The position numbers were made by a program, and so were the translations under genes. 20,171 nt of DNA from JANWWM01 sp046719715 (GTDB lineage Bacteria; Bacteroidota; Chlorobiia; Chlorobiales; Thermochlorobacteraceae): NCBI GenBank assembly GCA_046719715.1, contig JBDNCJ010000058.1:1-20171 (forward strand), written 5' to 3'. The notes below the pieces were generated by a model that was not told the DNA's origin, did no database searches, and was given only the letters and a program-made list of their open reading frames with translations. Below are positions 1-7,719 of the stretch, piece by piece. Position 1 is the stretch's first letter. Each line of letters starts with the position of its first letter.

Positions 1-25
1 TCATTTAACCTTAATTTTTTTAATC

Positions 26-1399
26 ATGGACATTGGTGGTTTTTTGCAGACGATATTTTACTTCATCGTCGCCATTTTTATTCTCGTAACCGTTCACGAG
101 TTTGGGCACTTTGCCGCCGCGAAACTCTTCAAAATGCGCGTGCTCAAATTCTACGTCGGATTTGATTTTTGGAATCTGAAATTGTGGAGCGTTCAAAAAG
201 GAGAAACCGAATACGGCATCGGCGCAATTCCGCTCGGCGGCTATGTGCAAATTGCAGGCATGGTCGATGAAAGCATGGATACGGATTTTGCCTCAAAGCC
301 GCCACAGCCTTGGGAGTTTCGCTCAAAGCCCGTCTGGCAACGCCTCATCGTCATTTCTGCTGGCGTGATTATGAACATGGTGCTTGCCGCCATCATCTTC
401 ATCATTATCGCCATGAGCTACGGCGAATCGCGAACCCCCATCGCAACGGGCGTCTATGTGCCTGAAACATCGGTTTTTGCTCAAATCGGCATCAAAACGG
501 GCGATAAAATTCTGGAAGTCAACGGCAAGCCCGTCAAGTATTGGGAAGAAGTGTTAGACCCCGAACTCTTCACGAGCGCGACTTTGACTTACACCATCAA
601 GCGTGGCGATGAACGCTTGAAATTAGATGCGCCCTCTAATATGCTCACGCGCCTCAACGACGAGAAAGGCGAAACCATGCGTCCGCTCACACCCGCCGTC
701 GTCGGTGAAGCACTCGCAGGACTTCCCGCCGAAAAAACAGGCTTGAAGCCCGGCGACCTCATCACCAAATTAGATGGCAAAGAAATTTATGACTGGGCGG
801 AACTCATCGCCATCGTCAGCTCAAATAAAGGCAAAGACATTGAGATTGAGTGGCGCGCCGCTAATGGCACTGTTCCGAAAGATTTAGATGCGCTCAACCG
901 ATTAGCCAAAAACGGCACGCTAAAAACCGCGCAAATTACGCCCAACGCCGACGGCAAAATCGGCATTCAACTCGCCCAAGTCATGAGCCGCGAATATAAG
1001 CCGCTTGGCTTCTTTGAAGCCATCGGTGCAGGTATCGCGCAAACTGCGAAAATGACCGCTATGACCGTCAAAGGCTTCGGCAAACTCATCACCGGCGAAG
1101 AAGACCTGCGCAAAAATCTCGGCGGACCCGTTAAAATCGCTAAACTCGCAGGACAAAGCGCAGAGCAAGGCGCAGGAAGTTTCATGCTCTTTTTAGCGGT
1201 GCTTTCCATCTCGCTCGCGTTCATCAATATTCTTCCCATTCCAGCATTGGACGGCGGACAGTTCGTCTTGATTTCACTCGAAGGCATTCTCGGAAAAGAA
1301 CTTCCGCTCAAAATCAAAATGGCGGTTCAACAAGCCGGTATGTATGCGCTTCTGGCATTGATGGTGTTCATCATTTACAACGATATTGCCAATCCATAA
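26..1399 (+). CDS. rseP: RseP-family site-2 intramembrane metalloprotease
   Basis: Zinc protease of the inner membrane that cuts transmembrane segments of regulatory proteins such as anti-sigma factors after a first periplasmic cut. The 457-residue protein has the zinc motif HEFGH at residues 24-28 in the first membrane helix. A second helix lies near 107-130 (AGVIMN), and the third zinc ligand is in NILPIPALDGG near 401-411 (D409). Two PDZ domains are visible, roughly 137-200 and 222-280, the second with the GLKPGD signature. The length and double PDZ layout fit E. coli-type RseP rather than single-PDZ forms. The ATG at 26 puts the zinc motif at the usual distance from the N terminus; no Shine-Dalgarno is seen in the short upstream sequence. 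A hairpin follows the stop codon, so this looks like the end of a transcription unit that begins left of the window. Confidence 0.95.
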   Translation: MDIGGFLQTIFYFIVAIFILVTVHEFGHFAAAKLFKMRVLKFYVGFDFWNLKLWSVQKGETEYGIGAIPLGGYVQIAGMVDESMDTDFASKPPQPWEFRSKPVWQRLIVISAGVIMNMVLAAIIFIIIAMSYGESRTPIATGVYVPETSVFAQIGIKTGDKILEVNGKPVKYWEEVLDPELFTSATLTYTIKRGDERLKLDAPSNMLTRLNDEKGETMRPLTPAVVGEALAGLPAEKTGLKPGDLITKLDGKEIYDWAELIAIVSSNKGKDIEIEWRAANGTVPKDLDALNRLAKNGTLKTAQITPNADGKIGIQLAQVMSREYKPLGFFEAIGAGIAQTAKMTAMTVKGFGKLITGEEDLRKNLGGPVKIAKLAGQSAEQGAGSFMLFLAVLSISLAFINILPIPALDGGQFVLISLEGILGKELPLKIKMAVQQAGMYALLALMVFIIYNDIANP

Positions 1400-1421
1400 G
1401 CGTTTATCGAAGCGATGTGCA

Positions 1422-1446
1422 AAAGGGCGGGGAAGACTCGCCCTTT
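1422..1446 (+). terminator. Hairpin terminator after rseP
   Basis: Perfect 8-bp inverted repeat AAAGGGCG (1422-1429) and CGCCCTTT (1439-1446) with a 9-nt loop, starting 22 bp after the rseP stop. The following sequence is only moderately T-rich (the TTT of the stem, then CCGTTTT). I read it as a rho-independent terminator separating rseP from the oxidase-assembly genes; read-through is possible because the T tract is imperfect. Confidence 0.7.
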
Positions 1447-1522
1447 CCGTTTTGAGCGCACTTTGTTCAATCATTTTCATCTCGAAAGTTTGATTTTCTC
1501 GCAATGGTATCCGAATTTGGCG

Positions 1523-1530
1523 TATCTTTG
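1523..1530 (+). promoter_or_regulatory. Possible -7 promoter box upstream of ctaA
   Basis: TATCTTTG matches the Bacteroidota -7 consensus TAnnTTTG and lies 36 bp before the ctaA start, just downstream of the rseP terminator. No TTG element sits at the usual 19-21 bp upstream; the nearest TTTG (1489-1492) is 30 bp away. Half a promoter signal in a sensible place, so only tentative. Confidence 0.3.
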
Positions 1531-1566
1531 CAAGCAGTCAGGTTTAAGCAGTAAACAGAAGTAAAA

Positions 1567-2565
1567 ATGCCCGCAAAATCAGTAATAATCTTTCAGAAAT
1601 GGGCAACCGCGACGGTCTTCGCCGTTTATTTTCTCATCTTCATCGGCGGATTGGTGCGCGTCAGCGGCGCAGGACTTGGTTGCCCCGACTGGCCGCGATG
1701 CTACGGACTTTGGATTCCGCCCACAAGCGTCGAGCAACTTCCATCTCAATATGACCCTCTTACTTTCAACCCCGTGCTGACTTGGATTGAATACCTTAAT
1801 CGCTTGGTGGGCGTCGTCGTCGGATTTTTCATTCTCATTCTTGCGTGGCTTGCCGTGAAAAATTTTTCAAAGCATATAAGAATTCTTGTGCCGTCGCTCG
1901 CCGCGCTCGTCATGGTCGCGTTTCAGGGGTGGCTTGGAAAAATCGTCGTGTCAAGCGATTTGCACCCGTTCATTGTTACGCTTCATTTGGTCATGGCATT
2001 GGTGATTGTGAGCGTGTTGATTGATGTAGCAATGCAAGCGCGAGAGATGCGCAATCCCGAACCCGACATACTGAGCAAAAGCAATCAAAGCAAAATTGTT
2101 TTTGGATTGTGGGTTGCTGTGATGCTTCAAATTGCGCTGGGAACACAAGTGCGCGAAACGCTTGAATGGCTCTCGCGTGAATACCCGTTGCTCAACGGAT
2201 ACGATTGGCTGGAACAAGCAAGAGGAATTGGAATCGCACATAGCGTTTATGGCACGCTTTTAACGGTTTCAATTATCTGGGTTGGAAGAAAACAACTCAA
2301 AGAAAATCGGCTTTCGAGACTGTATTCTGATGTGGTGAAATTTTCAATGGGAATTGCTCTGGCGCAACTCGGCGTGGGCGTGCTCTTGGTCAAGTTCGGC
2401 ATTCCGCAAACGGTGCAAGTGTTTCATCAATGGATGTCAAGTTTGCTTGTGGGATTTATTACGGCGTGGTTCATCGGCTTGAAGTTGGCGGAAAAACGCT
2501 CGATACCGTTGCAGAGACAAACCGCGTCTCAACCGTCATCACTTGAACTAACGAACCAACAATGA
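1567..2565 (+). CDS. ctaA: Heme A synthase (CtaA/COX15 family)
   Basis: Membrane enzyme that oxidises the heme O methyl group to give heme A for aa3/caa3-type cytochrome oxidases. The 332-residue protein has about eight hydrophobic helices and the family signature GGLVRVSGAGLGCPDWPRC near residues 27-45, including a Cys pair C39/C45. Histidines H140 (in HPFIVTLH), H225 (GIGIAHS) and H287 (QVFHQWM) fit three of the four heme-ligand histidines of characterised CtaA. The fourth position, in the E-x-x-H motif after the first loop, reads E75-Y-L-N78-R here, with Asn instead of His. I believe related Bacteroidota proteins share this, but could not verify it. The gene is first in a ctaA-sco-ctaM-like cluster and overlaps sco by ATGA, which suggests translational coupling. 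Confidence 0.93.
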   Translation: MPAKSVIIFQKWATATVFAVYFLIFIGGLVRVSGAGLGCPDWPRCYGLWIPPTSVEQLPSQYDPLTFNPVLTWIEYLNRLVGVVVGFFILILAWLAVKNFSKHIRILVPSLAALVMVAFQGWLGKIVVSSDLHPFIVTLHLVMALVIVSVLIDVAMQAREMRNPEPDILSKSNQSKIVFGLWVAVMLQIALGTQVRETLEWLSREYPLLNGYDWLEQARGIGIAHSVYGTLLTVSIIWVGRKQLKENRLSRLYSDVVKFSMGIALAQLGVGVLLVKFGIPQTVQVFHQWMSSLLVGFITAWFIGLKLAEKRSIPLQRQTASQPSSLELTNQQ

Positions 2566-3182
2566 ATAGAGCCATCATAAGCGCAACCGTTCTTGCCATT
2601 GGGCTGATTGTCATGTCCATGTCGGTGATTCAACTCGCGAATGCGCCGCAGGCAAAATTGCATGAGCCGCTTCGAACCTTGCCTGAATTTGAACTGACCG
2701 ACCAATTCGGCAATCGCTTCACAAGAGCTGATTTGAACGGAAAGTTGACGATTGCTGAGTTCATTTTTACGCGCTGTCCGTCGGCTTGTCCGGTAATGTC
2801 GCGCCGCACGGCAGAACTGTATGAACTCTACAAAAATGCACCAAACGTGCAGTTTATCTCTATCACCGTCGACCCTGACTACGACACCGAAGAAGTCTTG
2901 CAACGTTATGCAAAGATGCACGGCGTAACCGATTCACGCTGGAAGTTTCTGCGACACCCAGAAATTTCAACGATTGTCGAACTCTGCGAAAAAGGGTTTC
3001 TGATGGCGGCTGAAAAACTGCCGGGCGGACACGCCACCAAACTCGTTGTGCTCGATCCCAACGGCGCAATCCGCGCTTACTTCGATTACAACGACGTGCA
3101 TCTCATCGCGTCCATGAAATTGACACTGCGACAACTTGCAGACGACTTTCCCGAAGTCAAAACGCTTGCGCATAAAAATTAA
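2562..3182 (+). CDS. SCO1/SenC copper chaperone
   Basis: Membrane-anchored, thioredoxin-fold copper protein that helps load the CuA site of cytochrome c oxidase. The 206-residue sequence starts with a single hydrophobic helix (about 4-26) followed by the Sco domain. The copper ligands are visible as CPSACP (C72 and C76, a CxxxC pair) and H157 in GGHATKLVVLDPNG, all in the expected order, together with ITVDP near 101-105. The domain should face the periplasm. Its ATG overlaps the ctaA stop (ATGA), and a CtaM-like gene follows 30 bp later, so its role in terminal-oxidase assembly is well supported by context. A general thiol-redox role is the main alternative for Sco proteins. Confidence 0.93.
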   Translation: MNRAIISATVLAIGLIVMSMSVIQLANAPQAKLHEPLRTLPEFELTDQFGNRFTRADLNGKLTIAEFIFTRCPSACPVMSRRTAELYELYKNAPNVQFISITVDPDYDTEEVLQRYAKMHGVTDSRWKFLRHPEISTIVELCEKGFLMAAEKLPGGHATKLVVLDPNGAIRAYFDYNDVHLIASMKLTLRQLADDFPEVKTLAHKN

Positions 3183-3212
3183 ACTCGCAAACTTAACCAA
3201 TCATTTACGACC

Positions 3213-3767
3213 ATGCCGACATTAGATTTGAAACAAGTCAATGAAAAATCGCTCTCGCTTTTGGTCTATGCGATTTCAATCGTCGTCGTAAGCCTTGTGG
3301 CTTTTATGCTTTTCTTTCCGCAAGCCCTTTCATTTGGCGGCGGATTGAATGTATCGATTCTGCCGACGTTTCACGCCTTTTTGAACGGCTCAACGGCGGT
3401 GCTTTTATCGGTCGGGTTTTTCTTCATCAAGCAGCGCAAATTTCAAGCGCACAAAATCATGATGATGAGTGCGTTTATTTTGTCATCGATTTTTCTCGTC
3501 TCTTATGTCATTTATCACTCGCAGGCGCCGGTAAGCAAGTTTGGCGGAGAAGGGGTAATTCGATACGTCTATTTTTTCGTCTTGATTACGCACGTGATTT
3601 TGGCGGCAGTCATTCTGCCCTTTGCGCTTTTTACGATTGCGCGCTCGTGGCGTGGCGAGTTCGAGAAGCATAAAAAAATCGCACGATGGACGCTCCCACT
3701 TTGGCTTTATGTCGCGGTTACAGGTGTTGTTGTATATTTGATGATGAAACCCTACTACAACTTTTAG
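3213..3767 (+). CDS. DUF420 / CtaM-like oxidase assembly membrane protein
   Basis: A 184-residue integral membrane protein with about four to five helices and scattered histidines at helix ends (PTFHAFLNG, QAHK, VIYHSQ, LITHV). This pattern, the length and the C-terminal LPLWLYVAVTGVVVYLMM segment match the DUF420 family, whose Bacillus/Staphylococcus members (YozB/CtaM) are needed for heme-A oxidase activity. Direct proof of function exists only for distant relatives, so the role is inferred from family plus position directly after ctaA and sco. The start ATG at 3213 is 30 bp after the sco stop, with no clear Shine-Dalgarno. Confidence 0.85.
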   Translation: MPTLDLKQVNEKSLSLLVYAISIVVVSLVAFMLFFPQALSFGGGLNVSILPTFHAFLNGSTAVLLSVGFFFIKQRKFQAHKIMMMSAFILSSIFLVSYVIYHSQAPVSKFGGEGVIRYVYFFVLITHVILAAVILPFALFTIARSWRGEFEKHKKIARWTLPLWLYVAVTGVVVYLMMKPYYNF

Positions 3768-3803
3768 ATTTTTAAGCAGTCCAACAACTAAACTCACTAT
3801 CTA

Positions 3804-4274
3804 ATGATTGCTACGACACTTTCAGAACAAGAAACAATTGCCGCCGCGAAACTTTTGAACAAAATCCTTGAAACCGAACTTGCAGGCGTGGTTCGATACA
3901 CGCATTACTCGCTCATGATTTTTGGATACAACCGCATTCCGATTGTCGAATGGCTCCGCTCCCAAGCCTCTGAATCGCTGGCGCATGCGCAACAAGCCGG
4001 CGAACTCATTACGGGGCTTGGCGAGCACCCGTCGCTTTCAATCGGACACTTGCTCGAGACGCACAATCACGACATCGGCGCGATTCTGCTTGAATCGCTC
4101 GAGCACGAAAAAGAAGGCTTGAACGCCTATCGCGAACTCTTGGAACTCGTCAAAGATAAATCGGTCGTTTTGGAGGAATATGCGCGCCAGATGATTCATG
4201 ATGAAGAACTTCACATCATGGAAGTCAACAAAATGCTCCGTAAGCCCGGAGATATTGCCGCGTTCAAAAGCTAA
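3804..4274 (+). CDS. Bacterioferritin-like ferritin family protein
   Basis: A 156-residue four-helix-bundle protein of the ferritin superfamily, expected to oxidise and store iron in the cytoplasm. Candidate di-iron ligands are E25 (helix A), E57 and H61 (ASESLAHAQQAGE), acidic residues around E100-E104, and E134/H137 (DEELHIME). The first Glu-to-His spacing is ExxxH rather than the ExxH of E. coli bacterioferritin. The Met that binds heme in bacterioferritin (next to that Glu) is absent, so heme binding is unlikely. It lies 36 bp after the CtaM-like gene in the same direction, linking it loosely to the heme/oxidase cluster. Dps-type protection or another non-heme ferritin role cannot be excluded. 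Confidence 0.85.
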   Translation: MIATTLSEQETIAAAKLLNKILETELAGVVRYTHYSLMIFGYNRIPIVEWLRSQASESLAHAQQAGELITGLGEHPSLSIGHLLETHNHDIGAILLESLEHEKEGLNAYRELLELVKDKSVVLEEYARQMIHDEELHIMEVNKMLRKPGDIAAFKS

Positions 4275-4293
4275 ACGAATGTTTCATCGTGAA

Positions 4294-4314
4294 GGGAAGC
4301 GGAGCACGCTTCCC
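4294..4314 (+). terminator. Hairpin between the ferritin-like gene and the first lipoprotein gene
   Basis: Perfect 8-bp stem GGGAAGCG (4294-4301) / CGCTTCCC (4307-4314) with a 5-nt loop GAGCA, 20 bp after the upstream stop and 25 bp before the lipoprotein start at 4340. There is no T tract after it. It could be a weak terminator, an mRNA-processing or stabilising hairpin, or part of a leader. It also argues against translation starting at the earlier in-frame ATG at 4289. Confidence 0.5.
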
Positions 4315-4339
4315 GTTGAACCTTAAAACCATATCAGCC

Positions 4340-5437
4340 ATGAAAAATCTACTTGTTTTGGGGACGCTTGTCGTCGTGTTGTTTTTGGTGGGATGCAAGC
4401 CTGAAACATCAGCAAAATTGGAATCCCTTCCAAGTGGCGTGGCGTTTTCCGGAAAATTAGACAAAGTGCGCTACGACTTTAAGCAAAAAGCCTTGATTGT
4501 CAAAGGCGATTTGACGATGGAAGATTACAACGCGCTCCTTGCAATGTCGGGCGACTACGAATACCGAAAAGCCGTTGACCGCCTCTTTGAATGGACGAAT
4601 AGAAGCGAGTCGGCGAATCAAGGCTACGTTCGCGCGCTCGTCGACCCCGCCGTTCATCAAGTTGTCAAACAGATGAAGCAAAACTTTTTGAGTGGCAGAA
4701 CGGAAGCAACGATTGAGATTTTCCCTGAAAAATCGCGCAAAGCCGTCGCTGCTGTGCTCAACGAGGAAGTGCGATTCGCCGTAATTATTGGCGGGTTGAG
4801 ATCGGAAGAACTTGCCGAAGCGCAAAAGAAATCCGCCCAAGTGAGCCGCTTTGGTCGCGACGCCATTTGCGTGGTGGTTAATCCCAAAAACATGGTTGAT
4901 GAACTACGGCTCTCGCAAGTTGGAGAAATTTTTTCGGGACAAATTACAAATTGGGGCGCTGTCGGTGGAAAGCCGATGAACATTCGTCTCCTGCTCCCGC
5001 ATGAGCAAGACGGACGACGCGATTTCCTCGAGGATACGCTCGGCATCAAACTTTCCGATAAAGCCGAAGCCACCGTAACCGAAGCGCAACTCTTGGAAAC
5101 GATTTTGAAAGATTCGTCGGCGATTGGCTTTGTGAGCATGACGAGCGCGAAGCCGTTCCTCAATCCCAAAGAGCCTGATGCGACAAAATTCAAAGTGCTT
5201 GCCATTCGCGCCAATGAGCAGAGCGCGAAAGCCGTGCTCCCGTATCAAGCCCTTGTGGCTCAGTCCAAATATCCGCTTACGGTCGATATCTACTCGTTTT
5301 TCCGCACCAACTTGGGAAACTTTCCGCCGATTTTTTCCGCCTATATGCACGCAAGCCAGAAAGAAACGGATGGACAGTTTGTGCTCAACGCAATGGGATT
5401 AGTGCCAACACGCGTGCAAATTCAACTCACGGAATAA
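4340..5437 (+). CDS. PstS-like substrate-binding lipoprotein, first of a tandem pair
   Basis: A 365-residue predicted lipoprotein: short basic start, hydrophobic helix, and lipobox LVGC with C19 as the lipidated residue. Residues 20-94 form an N-terminal extension that I do not recognise. From about 95 to the end it resembles the periplasmic phosphate-binding (PBP-like) fold, with AICVVVNPKN and FSGQITNWGAVGG matching this family. The loop that in true PstS reads like DGSGT is D224-G-R-R-D228 here, so phosphate binding is doubtful. The start is set at the ATG at 4340 because it gives the signal peptide directly; an in-frame ATG at 4289 would add 17 residues encoded by the hairpin. No PstA/B/C gene is near. 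A paralogue follows after 3 bp. Confidence 0.8.
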   Translation: MKNLLVLGTLVVVLFLVGCKPETSAKLESLPSGVAFSGKLDKVRYDFKQKALIVKGDLTMEDYNALLAMSGDYEYRKAVDRLFEWTNRSESANQGYVRALVDPAVHQVVKQMKQNFLSGRTEATIEIFPEKSRKAVAAVLNEEVRFAVIIGGLRSEELAEAQKKSAQVSRFGRDAICVVVNPKNMVDELRLSQVGEIFSGQITNWGAVGGKPMNIRLLLPHEQDGRRDFLEDTLGIKLSDKAEATVTEAQLLETILKDSSAIGFVSMTSAKPFLNPKEPDATKFKVLAIRANEQSAKAVLPYQALVAQSKYPLTVDIYSFFRTNLGNFPPIFSAYMHASQKETDGQFVLNAMGLVPTRVQIQLTE

Positions 5438-5440
5438 ACT

Positions 5441-6370
5441 ATGTTTCATCGCCGATTACCAATCAAGAAGTGGTGCATCTCAATGATTGGCGTTTTAATG
5501 TCCGTTATTGCATTAAATTGCAATATCCAAAAAGAAGAGACCACGACCGCAGGGAATCTAAACGTGATATGTGATGAAAGCATTGCGCCTCTCTTAAATG
5601 TTCAAATCAAAGAGTTTATGCGCATTTGGCAAGGCGCAGAATTAACCAACGAACCCGATTTAACGCGCAAAGCCGTCGAGCGATTCGTCAATAAAGAAAC
5701 GCGCTTTATCGTGATGTCCAGAACGCTCAGTGCCGAAGAATACGCCGCTGTCAACGACGCCGGTTTAACATATGTCCATAAACCCATTGCCTACGATGCA
5801 ATTTGTTTTATCGTCAATCCAAAAAACCCCATCAAAAAACTGAAAATTGAGCAACTGCGCGAAATTCTTGCTGGGCGGATAAAAAACTGGGAGCAGGTCG
5901 GCGGCAAAAATCAACCAATTCAACTCTTCGTCATGAGCCGAAACGACGGACAGCGCGACTTCCTCAAAGACTCTTTGCTCCGTAGCGACGATTTTCCCAG
6001 CGACGCCTATCCGTGCTCCACCGCAACACAGATAAAAGATTTTGTCTTGAAATTTGACGGAGCACTTGGCTATACAGGCATGGCGCACGTGAGAGACGGG
6101 CTAAACCCAAACTTGCGCGATACTTCCGCCTACAAGGTCATTGCACTTGCTCCCGAAGGCGATTCCACCTACTACTTGCCGATGCAGGAGCATGTCTATA
6201 AACATCGCTATCCGCTGGTGAATGAAGTTTATTATCTCTACCTGAAATCTGATAAATTGCCGCTGGGATTTGCGGCGTTTCTCTCAAAAGAAGGGCAGAA
6301 AGTTTTTCAGCGGAACGGTGCAGTTCCGTTTGAGCCGCCTGTATGGGTTGTAAATTTCAAACAAGATTAA
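5441..6370 (+). CDS. PstS-like substrate-binding lipoprotein, second of a tandem pair
   Basis: A 309-residue paralogue of the preceding product without its N-terminal extension. It has a basic N terminus, a hydrophobic segment and a lipobox-like IALNC (C27), so it is probably a lipoprotein. The mature part begins LNVICDESIAPLL, a pattern I associate with orphan phosphate-binding-like proteins of Bacteroidota. It also has AICFIVNPKNPIKKL, LAGRIKNWEQVGG and D169-G-Q-R-D173 at the place where PstS has its Ser-Gly-Thr phosphate loop. It starts 3 bp after the upstream stop and is followed 16 bp later by a membrane diguanylate cyclase, so the three are probably co-transcribed. The ligand is unknown. 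Phosphate uptake is unlikely without transporter subunits; sensing or scaffolding is possible. Confidence 0.8.
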   Translation: MFHRRLPIKKWCISMIGVLMSVIALNCNIQKEETTTAGNLNVICDESIAPLLNVQIKEFMRIWQGAELTNEPDLTRKAVERFVNKETRFIVMSRTLSAEEYAAVNDAGLTYVHKPIAYDAICFIVNPKNPIKKLKIEQLREILAGRIKNWEQVGGKNQPIQLFVMSRNDGQRDFLKDSLLRSDDFPSDAYPCSTATQIKDFVLKFDGALGYTGMAHVRDGLNPNLRDTSAYKVIALAPEGDSTYYLPMQEHVYKHRYPLVNEVYYLYLKSDKLPLGFAAFLSKEGQKVFQRNGAVPFEPPVWVVNFKQD

Positions 6371-6386
6371 CTCAAACTTTACGGCG

Positions 6387-7706
6387 ATGAGTTTTCGCAA
6401 TAAAATCGTGGTGCTCCTGATTGTTGCAGTTGCTGTATCGGCAATCTTTCCGATTTTTTCGCTCATACAACTCAACACATTCGACAAAGATTTTAAAATC
6501 TACGTCGGCGAGCGCGTCAATGAATATGTCAATACCAGCGAGATGAATAAAAGCCTCATTCGCTACGACAGCAACTTGTGGAAATATGTGGCATCGGGAA
6601 ACTCGAACTGGCTGAAAGACGCGCAAGACGCAAAACGCACCTTAGAGCGCAATATCTCGGAACTCCTCCAAGTCGCCGAAGGCAATATCGAACTGACCAA
6701 CACCGTTCAACGCATTCAATCCCTGCAAGAAGAATACTTCCGAAAAGCCGAAGTGATTGCACAATCCAAAGGCACGATTGATGAAAAATCTTCCAAATTG
6801 ACAAAAGAATACAACGATATTTTGGTAAAAGTATTTAATGAAACCAATCGGCTTAACGAATTAAAACAAAATAATTTACGCAAAGCCTCTGTAAGTGTGC
6901 GTGAGCAAGTCAACGAACTTCGTGAAGTTGGGATAGTGCTTGCGGCAATTTTCTTGCCGATTTTGATTATCGTCGGCGTCATCATCTACACCACAACTGC
7001 CGCCCCGATTGAAAAGCTCACCAAAATCATCAAAAGCGTGAGCGAAAACGATTTCAAAGATATGAGCGCAGTCGTGAAGGGGTCGGAAGAATTCATTGAA
7101 AAACGCAAAAGCAATGACGAAGTCTCGCGCCTTGCACGAGCCTTACGCAACTTCGGACAGCAAATCGAGGATAAAACAAAAGAACTCGAGCAGTTAATTA
7201 TCACCGACGAAAAGACAAAACTCTTTAACTTCCGCCACTTCAAATCCGAGTTGCAAGCGGAAATCGCACGCGCCAAACGCTTTGGCGAATCGGTCTCGCT
7301 GATTATGATTGATGCCGATAAATTCAAACATTACAACGACACAAATGGGCATGTTTTGGGCGACGAAGCCTTGATTAAAGTGGCAAAACTGATGAAAAGT
7401 ATCTGCCGCGAAACGGATAAGCCTGCACGATTCGGCGGAGAAGAGTTCGCCATCTTGCTCCCAAAAACCGGAAAAGAGGAAGCCGTTGTTTTTGCGGAGC
7501 GCATTCGCAAAGCGATTGAGGAAGCCGTATTTGTTAATCAAGAAAAACAACCCGGCGGAAATTTTACGGCAAGTCTGGGCGTCGCAAGCTATCCCGAAGA
7601 CTGCTCCGACGCAGAAACCCTCGTCAATTCGGCGGATAAAGCCCTTTACAAAGCCAAAGAAAAAGGGCGCAATCGTGTAGAAGCCTCGCCTTCTAAACTC
7701 TTTTAA
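6387..7706 (+). CDS. Membrane diguanylate cyclase (sensor-HAMP-GGDEF)
   Basis: Makes cyclic di-GMP from two GTP. The 439-residue protein has a first membrane helix (about 9-28), a largely helical extracytoplasmic region (about 30-182) like four-helix-bundle sensors, and a second helix (about 183-205). A HAMP linker follows, starting at P207-I-E-K-L with NDEVSRL at 243-249, then a short coiled coil and a C-terminal GGDEF domain. The catalytic motif is GGEEF at 350-354, and an allosteric inhibitory site RETD is at 341-344, the correct five residues upstream, so an active, product-inhibited enzyme is predicted. It lies directly after two periplasmic-binding-like lipoproteins, which could deliver its signal, and 13 bp before a D-lactate dehydrogenase gene. 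Confidence 0.93.
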   Translation: MSFRNKIVVLLIVAVAVSAIFPIFSLIQLNTFDKDFKIYVGERVNEYVNTSEMNKSLIRYDSNLWKYVASGNSNWLKDAQDAKRTLERNISELLQVAEGNIELTNTVQRIQSLQEEYFRKAEVIAQSKGTIDEKSSKLTKEYNDILVKVFNETNRLNELKQNNLRKASVSVREQVNELREVGIVLAAIFLPILIIVGVIIYTTTAAPIEKLTKIIKSVSENDFKDMSAVVKGSEEFIEKRKSNDEVSRLARALRNFGQQIEDKTKELEQLIITDEKTKLFNFRHFKSELQAEIARAKRFGESVSLIMIDADKFKHYNDTNGHVLGDEALIKVAKLMKSICRETDKPARFGGEEFAILLPKTGKEEAVVFAERIRKAIEEAVFVNQEKQPGGNFTASLGVASYPEDCSDAETLVNSADKALYKAKEKGRNRVEASPSKLF

Positions 7707-7719
7707 TCAAAATGCTAAA

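Noticed and set aside
967..1317. 116-codon open frame on the - strand inside rseP
   Set aside because: No family features; rseP on the + strand explains the region with its zinc and PDZ motifs.
4289..4339. N-terminal extension of the first lipoprotein from the ATG at 4289
   Set aside because: It would put translation through the 4294-4314 hairpin and place 17 extra residues before an otherwise normal lipoprotein signal peptide starting at 4340.
4657..5214. 185-codon open frame on the - strand inside the first lipoprotein gene
   Set aside because: Ser/Arg/Thr-rich composition without domain features, fully antisense to a well-supported gene; a frame shadow.
4340..6370. Calling the lipoproteins PstS of a phosphate ABC transporter
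   Set aside because: No pstC, pstA or pstB nearby, and the phosphate loop residues are changed in both.
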